From assembly GCF_035268865.1 (NCBI RefSeq), contig NZ_DATFKB010000075.1, positions 1 to 10,443 of the forward strand: a DNA stretch of 10,443 bases, in the 5' to 3' direction. This DNA is from Salinivirga sp035268865 (GTDB lineage: Bacteria; Bacteroidota; Bacteroidia; Bacteroidales; Salinivirgaceae). The translations under genes were made by a program, and so were the position numbers. The notes under the pieces are model-generated. The model was not told the DNA's origin. It saw nothing but the letters and a program-made list of their open reading frames with translations, and did no database searches. Numbering within the stretch: the stretch's first letter is position 1; each line of letters starts with the position of its first letter. This document shows, one piece after another, positions 6,315 to 10,443 of the stretch.

Positions 6315-6752
6315 TTATTCAAATATTTTATTTATTTTAGCTTCATCAATAATTTTTTGGTGATCGAATGCCAAATTGGGAAGTTTTTCCAGTAAAAACC
6401 AATCTGCTTTGGCAGCATCGTCCCCGGCCTGAGCTTTTTGAGCAATTGAAGTTGAGATTTTAGCGTAAAAAACCGTACTTATTGTTCTTCCTCTGGGGTC
6501 TCTGTTAGGTTCGGAGTATGTTTTGAATTGCTCCAGATTATTAACTCTCATCCCTGTTTCCTCTTTTAGTTCCCTTTTTGCAGCATCTTCCAGTGTTTCA
6601 TTCGGCTCAATAAAACCTCCGGGAAACGCCCAATGCCCCTGGAATGGAGGTTTCTTGCGTTCAATTAACAGAACTTTTGGGTCTGTTTCATTGGTGAATA
6701 GAATTATATCAACCGTAACTGCAGGTCTTGGATATTTATAACTGTAGGTCAT
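6315..6752 (-). CDS. Nudix hydrolase, ADP-ribose pyrophosphatase/NadM-like group
   Basis: A 145-residue single-domain Nudix enzyme, which hydrolyses a nucleoside diphosphate linked to another group, using Mg2+. The Nudix box GX5EX7REUXEEXGU is complete at residues 46-68 (from Gly46 through Glu52, Arg60-Glu61, Glu64-Glu65 to Gly67-Met68). Downstream, TYSEPNRDPRGRTISTVFYA resembles the group containing ADP-ribose pyrophosphatases and the Nudix domains of NadM and NrtR, so ADP-ribose or a related NAD-derived compound is the likely substrate; this is inference from resemblance. It has no DNA-binding tail of the NrtR kind. It is the last gene of a four-gene operon, and its ATG overlaps the stop of the 37-aa membrane protein by one base (TAATG), which suggests translational coupling. 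Confidence 0.93.
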   Translation of the reverse strand: MTYSYKYPRPAVTVDIILFTNETDPKVLLIERKKPPFQGHWAFPGGFIEPNETLEDAAKRELKEETGMRVNNLEQFKTYSEPNRDPRGRTISTVFYAKISTSIAQKAQAGDDAAKADWFLLEKLPNLAFDHQKIIDEAKINKIFE

Positions 6753-6865
6753 TAATATTTTTTCTTGTCAAAATTCTCTTTACGTGATTTTCTGTACTGA
6801 ATGATAGCAAAAATAATTACTACCAAAGCAGCAGCTGCAGCCAGATATGGAAAAAATGTAGGCAT
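6752..6865 (-). CDS. 37-residue single-pass membrane protein
   Basis: A small ORF of 37 codons plus stop. It starts with ATG one nucleotide after the YbjQ gene's TAG stop and ends in a TAA that overlaps the Nudix ATG (TAATG). The protein begins MPTFFPYLAAAAALVV and continues IIFAIIQYRK, so residues about 4-23 form a hydrophobic transmembrane helix. The tail, SRKENFDKKKY, is basic, so by the positive-inside rule the C-terminus should face the cytoplasm and the short N-terminus the periplasm. The exact packing between two operon genes, with no spare bases, is strong evidence that it is translated. I recognise no family. It could anchor or modulate the peptidase, the YbjQ protein or the Nudix enzyme at the membrane, but the sequence shows no binding motif. 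Confidence 0.72.
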   Translation of the reverse strand: MPTFFPYLAAAAALVVIIFAIIQYRKSRKENFDKKKY

Positions 6866-6866
6866 A

Positions 6867-7187
6867 CTAGTCTTTTTTAATTTTTACGGCAGTTCCATAA
6901 ACCAAAATCTCCGAGCAGCCCTGCATCACCTGCGATGTCATAAACCTGATATTGATCACGGCATTAGCTTCCAGCTTAGCTGCTTCATCATTCATTCTTT
7001 GAAGGGCCTGCTCACGGGCGTAGGCCATTAATTTGGTATACTCATTCACTTCACCTCCTACAAGGTTTCTGAGGCCTGCAAAAATATCTCTCCCCAAATG
7101 TCGGGCCCGCACCGTATTCCCTCTAACAATATCGAGGCTTTCTACAATGGTATATCCCGGAATATGTTCTGTATTTACGTTTATCAT
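6867..7187 (-). CDS. YbjQ/UPF0145 (DUF74) family protein
   Basis: A 106-residue soluble protein of normal length for the YbjQ family (Pfam PF01906). Family signatures: GYTIVESLDIVRGNTVRARHLGRDI at the N-terminus, GGEVNEYTKLMAYAREQALQRM in the middle, and NAVINIRFMTSQVMQGCSEILVYGTAVKI at the end. Members are known to form ring-like oligomers, but no biochemical function is established, and I do not assign one. It lies 4 nt after the peptidase gene and 1 nt before the 37-aa membrane protein, so it is the second gene of the operon. The conserved order with a membrane peptide and hydrolases could reflect a role at the cell envelope, but that is only context. The assignment to the family is firm; the function is unknown. 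Confidence 0.93.
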   Translation of the reverse strand: MINVNTEHIPGYTIVESLDIVRGNTVRARHLGRDIFAGLRNLVGGEVNEYTKLMAYAREQALQRMNDEAAKLEANAVINIRFMTSQVMQGCSEILVYGTAVKIKKD

Positions 7188-7191
7188 GGCG

Positions 7192-7953
7192 TTATATTTT
7201 AAATCGCTTAATCACTCTTAAATGATGGGTATAACGGTTGAGTGATTTGTTATATATTCCCTGATGATCGATTGAATCTATTCTGACTTCACCCGAAGCA
7301 TGCACAATTTTTTTGTCTTTGGTTAAAATACCAATGTGGGTAATTTTTCCCTCCTGATTATCGAAAAAGCATACATCGCCCTCTTTTGCTTCAGATAAAA
7401 AAGCAATGGTTTGCCCGTAGCTAACCTGCTCACTTGAATCACGTGGGAGTAAATAATTCCACAATTTAAATGTGTTAAGTACCAGTGCGGAACAATCAAT
7501 GCCCATAAGGGTCCGTCCTCCCCATAAGTAGGGCGCCCCCATTAAAGATTCGGCAATTTCTGAAGGTGTCTGGTCGATTTGTGTGTCACCATTTAAAAGT
7601 TGGTAGCTTTGGTCGCCTATTTTACCTTGTCCATTTTTCAGAAATGGAAGCGTGCTCGAAATTGATATTACCAGCTTTTTATTATCAATGTTTATGATGC
7701 CATAAGGGGTTGTGAGTTTGGGATGTTGGATAGTATTGAGCGATCGGTATTCTTTTTGTGAAATATTCTTAAGTGTTTTTATGTCGACCCAACCCAGGTA
7801 CTGATCAAGGTCGGTATACACAAAAAACCACGATCCTTTTTGATCTATAATTTTGCAGGTTTCCCCAAAAAGCATTTGAGTTACAAGTTCCGATGATTCT
7901 GCTTTCTCGGCCCTTACGGCTATCTGGCTCAATGTACATACGCCATATTTCAT
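7192..7953 (-). CDS. Cytoplasmic SH3-NlpC/P60 peptidase, YkfC-like
   Basis: A 253-residue protein with N-terminal bacterial SH3-like sequence (about 1-62, with GSWFFVYTDLDQYLGWV). A less conserved second SH3-like part (about 78-125) precedes a C-terminal NlpC/P60 cysteine-peptidase domain (about 128-253). The catalytic residues are present: Cys154 in GIDCSALV, His206 in THIGIL and His218 in VHASG. The entry GAPYLWGGRT (139-148) and EGDVCFF (191-197) are also typical. NlpC/P60 enzymes cut the bond between gamma-D-Glu and the diamino acid of peptidoglycan peptides. No signal peptide is seen, so a YkfC-type role in recycling free murein peptides in the cytoplasm is likely (inference). It is the first gene of the operon. 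The start codon lies in a 7-bp tandem duplication (AACCATG twice), so a second, out-of-frame ATG stands 7 nt upstream. Confidence 0.9.
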   Translation of the reverse strand: MKYGVCTLSQIAVRAEKAESSELVTQMLFGETCKIIDQKGSWFFVYTDLDQYLGWVDIKTLKNISQKEYRSLNTIQHPKLTTPYGIINIDNKKLVISISSTLPFLKNGQGKIGDQSYQLLNGDTQIDQTPSEIAESLMGAPYLWGGRTLMGIDCSALVLNTFKLWNYLLPRDSSEQVSYGQTIAFLSEAKEGDVCFFDNQEGKITHIGILTKDKKIVHASGEVRIDSIDHQGIYNKSLNRYTHHLRVIKRFKI

Positions 7954-7989
7954 GGTTCATGGTTTTAATAAGGTGTTATTACAGCCTTG

Positions 7990-8020
7990 TAAATGTACGT
8001 GCTATCATTTGTAAATGCAA
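7990..8020 (-). promoter_or_regulatory. -33/-7 promoter of the peptidase-YbjQ-Nudix operon, with repeat
   Basis: On the minus strand, TTG (8020-8018) is followed by exactly 20 nt and TACATTTA (7997-7990), 7 of 8 positions of TAnnTTTG. Transcription would start near 7983, about 30 nt before the ATG. A 9-bp direct repeat TTGTAAATG (plus strand 7987-7995 and 8009-8017) overlaps the -7 box and fills the space next to the -33 box. Its 22-bp period, about two helical turns, makes it a possible operator. Confidence 0.55.
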
Positions 8021-8045
8021 AAAAATAGCCGCTCTTATGCTATTT
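8019..8045 (-). terminator. Weak hairpin with T-tract beside the operon promoter
   Basis: AAATAGC (8023-8029) pairs with GCTATTT (8039-8045) around a 9-nt loop. On the minus strand four more T's follow (8022-8019). It would stop minus-strand transcription coming from the right just before the -33 box. The stem is short and GC-poor, so it may instead be a protein-binding palindrome. Confidence 0.3.
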
Positions 8046-8108
8046 CATTGTTGACCTGAATAATTATATCTGGTGTTGAATATCATTTTTTTTTCTGAAA
8101 AAGTTGGT

Positions 8109-8116
8109 TATTTTTG
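8109..8116 (+). promoter_or_regulatory. Distal -7 box upstream of iorA
   Basis: TATTTTTG is a perfect TAnnTTTG match but has no TTG at the -33 distance. A transcript starting near 8123 would have a leader of about 170 nt before iorA, containing the small ORF at 8145-8228 and both alternative hairpins. Such boxes occur by chance in AT-rich DNA, so confidence is modest. Confidence 0.3.
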
Positions 8117-8144
8117 GGAACAATAAGATGAAGGTCATTTTATT

Positions 8145-8228
8145 ATGAAAAAGATTTATTTCCCCGGTATGTATTACTTCGCAATTGCCATCAATGTGGG
8201 ATTTCAGAAGCGTTTTGGTGGACTCTAA
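8145..8228 (+). CDS. Possible 27-codon leader ORF, rich in Phe and Tyr, before iorA
   Basis: ATG through TAA encodes a 27-residue peptide starting MKKIYFPGMYYFAIA. Seven of its residues are aromatic (Tyr5, Phe6, Tyr10, Tyr11, Phe12, Phe20, Phe24). Its ATG overlaps the TGA of a six-codon ORF (8128-8148) as ATGA. The ORF lies downstream of a -7 box and 67 nt before iorA, whose product handles aromatic 2-oxoacids. It is too short for any statistical support, has no recognisable ribosome-binding site, and no family is known to me. It could be a leader peptide, a free small protein, or chance. Confidence 0.3.
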   Translation: MKKIYFPGMYYFAIAINVGFQKRFGGL

Positions 8229-8252
8229 TACCGGAATGTTATTTTCCCCGGT
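8159..8252 (+). promoter_or_regulatory. Mutually exclusive hairpins in the iorA leader
   Basis: TTTCCCCGGT occurs twice (8159-8168 and 8243-8252), and ATACCGG lies between (8228-8234). The middle segment can pair either with CCGGTAT at 8164-8170 (7 bp) or, through ACCGG (8230-8234), with CCGGT at 8248-8252 (5 bp, 13-nt loop), but not with both. The first pairing spans the small ORF, so a ribosome on it would favour the second. Neither hairpin is followed by a clear U-tract. The remainder of the 342-nt gap at 7954-8295 holds only the promoters listed separately. Confidence 0.3.
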
Positions 8253-8253
8253 C

Positions 8254-8261
8254 TATCTTTG
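8254..8261 (+). promoter_or_regulatory. Proximal -7 box of iorAB
   Basis: TATCTTTG is a perfect TAnnTTTG match, with no TTG at the -33 distance. Transcription would start near 8268, leaving a leader of about 28 nt before the iorA ATG at 8296. It is the simplest promoter candidate for iorAB and would bypass the small ORF and hairpins upstream. Confidence 0.45.
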
Positions 8262-8295
8262 AAAATAAATCAATCATAAATTAAAATATAGTTCG

Positions 8296-9906
8296 ATGCA
8301 AAAACTTTTATTGGGTGACGAGGCTATTGCTCAGGCTGCGATAGATGCTGGTATGTCTGGTGTATACGCCTATCCAGGGACACCCTCAACCGAAATAACA
8401 GAATATGTGCAGGCCAGTAAGCTTGCAGAAGAGCGAAACATTCATAGTGATTGGTCAGCAAATGAAAAAACGGCTATGGAGGCTGCGCTCGGTATGGCAT
8501 ATGCCGGAAAACGCAGTATGACCTGCATGAAGCATGTTGGACTGAACGTGGCTGCTGATAACTTTATGAATGCTGCAATTACAGGTGTTAATGGAGGTAT
8601 GGTGGTTGTCGTAGCCGATGATCCATCAATGCACTCTTCACAGAATGAGCAGGATTCAAGGTTTTATGGCAAATTTGCTATGATCCCGGTATTGGAACCT
8701 TCAAACCAGCAGGAAGCTTACGATATGACTTATGGCGCTTTTGAATTGTCGGAAAAGTATAAAGTTCCGGTGATGATCCGCGTAACCACTCGTATTGCAC
8801 ACTCAAGAGCTGGTGTAATTACAAAAGAACTTAAACCACAAAACAATCAGTCACTGCCATCTGATCCACGCCAATTTGTATTATTGCCCTCAATAGCACG
8901 TAAACAGTATAAAGTATTGCTTGGCAATCAGGATCATTTTAATGCAGAGTCTGAGAATTCGGTATATAACCACTATTTTGAAGGTGAAGACAAAAGCATG
9001 GGAATTATAGCCTGTGGTTTGGGGTATAATTATCTTCGCGAAATTCTTCCTGAAGGTGATTGTAAATACCCCGTACTGAAGGTTACTCAATACCCATTGC
9101 CTGAAAAGCAGGTGAAACAAATCGCAAATGAGACGGAGAAGCTTCTCGTTATTGAAGAGGGGTATCCGATGGTAGAGGAAATGATTAAAGGATTTTTAGA
9201 AAAAGAGCCTGTAACAGGCCGTTTAGATGGAACCTTACCTCGTGACGGTGAGTTAAATGCTGATATCGTTGCAGCGGCATTAGGTATTCAAACAGGTAGC
9301 AAAGAGAGTAAAGTGCCTGATTTTGTTGCTAATCGTCCGCCAAGCATGTGTCCGGGTTGTAGCCATATTGATGTGTACAATGCACTTAATGAGGCGCTTG
9401 CCCCATTCGGACAGGGCCGTGTGTTTTCTGATATTGGTTGTTACACGCTGGGTGCACTGGAGCCATTTAATGCCATAAATACCTGTGTAGATATGGGTGC
9501 TTCGATAACCATGGCCAAAGGGGCAGCTGATGCTGGTTTGGTGCCTGCTGTGACTGTAATTGGAGATTCAACTTTTACGCACTCCGGTATGACCGGCCTG
9601 CTTGATGCCGTGAATGAAAATTCACCGATCACTGTCATAATTTCTGACAATGAATCTACATCAATGACAGGCGGACAGGATTCATCAGCGCTGGGTCGTC
9701 TGGAAGCCATTTGTCAGGGGTTGGGTGTTGATCCCGAACACATCCGGGTGCTAAATCCGATAAAACGCAACCATGACGATATGGTTAAGGTAATGCAGGA
9801 GGAGTTTGATTATGATGGACCTTCGGTTATTATTCCACGTCGTGAATGTATACAGAAAGCTGCACGTCGTAGGAAAATGGAAGCCAAACAAAAAGCAAAA
9901 AGTTAA
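8296..9906 (+). CDS. iorA: Indolepyruvate ferredoxin oxidoreductase subunit alpha, short form
   Basis: A 536-residue TPP-dependent subunit of the enzyme that oxidatively decarboxylates indolepyruvate and other aryl-pyruvates to acyl-CoA, reducing ferredoxin; the reaction is reversible in anaerobes. Visible: AYPGTPSTEI (25-34) and NEKTAMEAALG with Glu57 in the pyrimidine-binding domain, MKHVGLN (78-84), and VADDPSMHSSQNEQDSR (about 106-122). Then come MCPGCSHIDV with the CPGC pair Cys352/Cys355, and the TPP motif from GDSTF (423-427) to DNESTSMTGG with Asn452. Classical IorA is longer and ends in a domain with two 4Fe-4S clusters. Here the protein stops after PSVIIPRRECIQ with a short basic tail (KAARRRKMEAKQKAKS), so the clusters are absent. 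I recall similar short forms in other Bacteroidota, so this is probably lineage-typical rather than truncation. iorB follows after 21 nt. Confidence 0.93.
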   Translation: MQKLLLGDEAIAQAAIDAGMSGVYAYPGTPSTEITEYVQASKLAEERNIHSDWSANEKTAMEAALGMAYAGKRSMTCMKHVGLNVAADNFMNAAITGVNGGMVVVVADDPSMHSSQNEQDSRFYGKFAMIPVLEPSNQQEAYDMTYGAFELSEKYKVPVMIRVTTRIAHSRAGVITKELKPQNNQSLPSDPRQFVLLPSIARKQYKVLLGNQDHFNAESENSVYNHYFEGEDKSMGIIACGLGYNYLREILPEGDCKYPVLKVTQYPLPEKQVKQIANETEKLLVIEEGYPMVEEMIKGFLEKEPVTGRLDGTLPRDGELNADIVAAALGIQTGSKESKVPDFVANRPPSMCPGCSHIDVYNALNEALAPFGQGRVFSDIGCYTLGALEPFNAINTCVDMGASITMAKGAADAGLVPAVTVIGDSTFTHSGMTGLLDAVNENSPITVIISDNESTSMTGGQDSSALGRLEAICQGLGVDPEHIRVLNPIKRNHDDMVKVMQEEFDYDGPSVIIPRRECIQKAARRRKMEAKQKAKS

Positions 9907-9927
9907 AAATCCTAAAATCTGAATATA

Positions 9928-10443
9928 ATGAAAACTGATATAATATTAGCCGGTGTAGGTGGACAGGGGATCCTCTCCATTGCTGCTACACTAGGTGCTG
10001 CAGCCCTTGAAAATGATTGGTACCTCAAGCAAGCTGAAACCCACGGTATGAGCCAACGCGGTGGAGCGGTAGTGTCGCATCTGCGTATTTCTGATGAGCC
10101 AATTTACTCAGACCTGATTCCCAAAGGAAGTGCTAACGTAATTATTTCTGTGGAGCCCATGGAATCTTTACGATATGTAGATTATCTTTCAGAAGACGGC
10201 TATCTGGTAACCAACACAAAGCCGTTTGTGAATATCACAAACTATCCGGAAGAGAAAAAGCTTATGGATCACATACAATCGCTTAAGAACGTTGTAGCCA
10301 TTGATGCCGATCAAATTGCGAATGACTTAAAAGCACGCCGTAGCTCAAATATTGTAATGCTGGGAGCTGCTGCACCATTCCTCAATATGGATATTTCTGT
10401 GCTCGAAAGTGGATTGAAACAAATTTTTGGATCGAAAGGTGAT
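9928..10443 (+). CDS. iorB: Indolepyruvate ferredoxin oxidoreductase subunit beta (3' end missing)
   Basis: An open frame of 172 codons from the ATG at 9928 runs off the right edge of the window. The start MKTDIILAGVGGQGILS carries the family's AGVGGQG motif (8-14), and AETHGMSQRGGAVVSHLR (37 onward) is the signature of the 2-oxoacid:acceptor oxidoreductase gamma domain. IorB subunits are about 190-200 residues, so some 20-30 are missing. It pairs with IorA to form the complete oxidoreductase, for which the gamma domain helps bind CoA and the acceptor. The gap to iorA is 21 nt with no promoter-like sequence, so they are co-transcribed. The sequence is intact as far as it goes, with no frameshift. 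Confidence 0.95.
   Translation, partial: MKTDIILAGVGGQGILSIAATLGAAALENDWYLKQAETHGMSQRGGAVVSHLRISDEPIYSDLIPKGSANVIISVEPMESLRYVDYLSEDGYLVTNTKPFVNITNYPEEKKLMDHIQSLKNVVAIDADQIANDLKARRSSNIVMLGAAAPFLNMDISVLESGLKQIFGSKGD

Noticed and set aside
8061..8138. Minus-strand ORF of about 24 codons between the peptidase gene and iorA
   Set aside because: Low-complexity run over a 9-A tract, no upstream promoter-like sequence and no recognisable protein feature.
8128..8148. Six-codon ORF (MKVILL) overlapping the 27-codon ORF as ATGA
   Set aside because: Too short to support on its own; noted only as context for the leader hypothesis.
8890..9120. Minus-strand ORF of 76 codons inside iorA
   Set aside because: Antisense to a well-conserved coding region, with no signal of its own.

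Overview
The window looks like a stretch of chromosome from a member of the Bacteroidota, probably Bacteroidales/Marinilabiliales. The evidence is the AT-rich intergenic DNA, start codons without clear Shine-Dalgarno sites, several upstream regions fitting the Bacteroidota -33/-7 promoter form (TTG, about 20 bp, TAnnTTTG), and typical Bacteroidota proteins (DUF6588-like outer-membrane protein, RprY-like regulator, short IorA). The genus is an inference. I see no transposase, integrase, phage gene, tRNA, rRNA or CRISPR array.

Left part (1-3471). The 3' part of an outer-membrane beta-barrel protein gene (+) meets a secreted TPR protein gene (-) at a shared bidirectional terminator. Next come an unrecognised lipoprotein (-) with its own terminator and a HEAT-repeat-like cytoplasmic protein (+). 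These last two diverge from a 115-bp region in which their two promoters interleave.

Middle (3472-6130). A 277-bp gap without a gene holds a terminator-like hairpin, a run of further hairpins ending in a possible three-way junction, and a bidirectional terminator. Then follows a minus-strand operon read from right to left: an OmpR-family response regulator without a neighbouring kinase, a YggS/PLPBP pyridoxal-phosphate homeostasis protein, and a dihydroorotate-dehydrogenase-like flavoprotein that lacks the usual catalytic Cys/Ser.

Right-middle (6315-7953). A tightly packed minus-strand operon encodes a cytoplasmic SH3-NlpC/P60 peptidase of the YkfC type, a YbjQ/UPF0145 protein, a 37-residue single-pass membrane protein, and a Nudix hydrolase. 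Gaps are 4 nt, 1 nt and a TAATG overlap. Its promoter is well formed and carries a 9-bp direct repeat with a 22-bp period.

Right end (7954-10443). A 342-bp divergent region leads into iorA and iorB (cut by the window edge), the indolepyruvate/arylpyruvate:ferredoxin oxidoreductase. IorA ends right after the TPP domain and has no C-terminal ferredoxin domain. The leader holds a possible 27-codon ORF with seven Phe/Tyr codons and two mutually exclusive hairpins. That is a speculative but testable hint of attenuation by aromatic amino acids.

Most genes belong to known families. The parts most worth a second look are the iorAB leader, the 37-aa membrane protein, and the structured element at 3522-3700.
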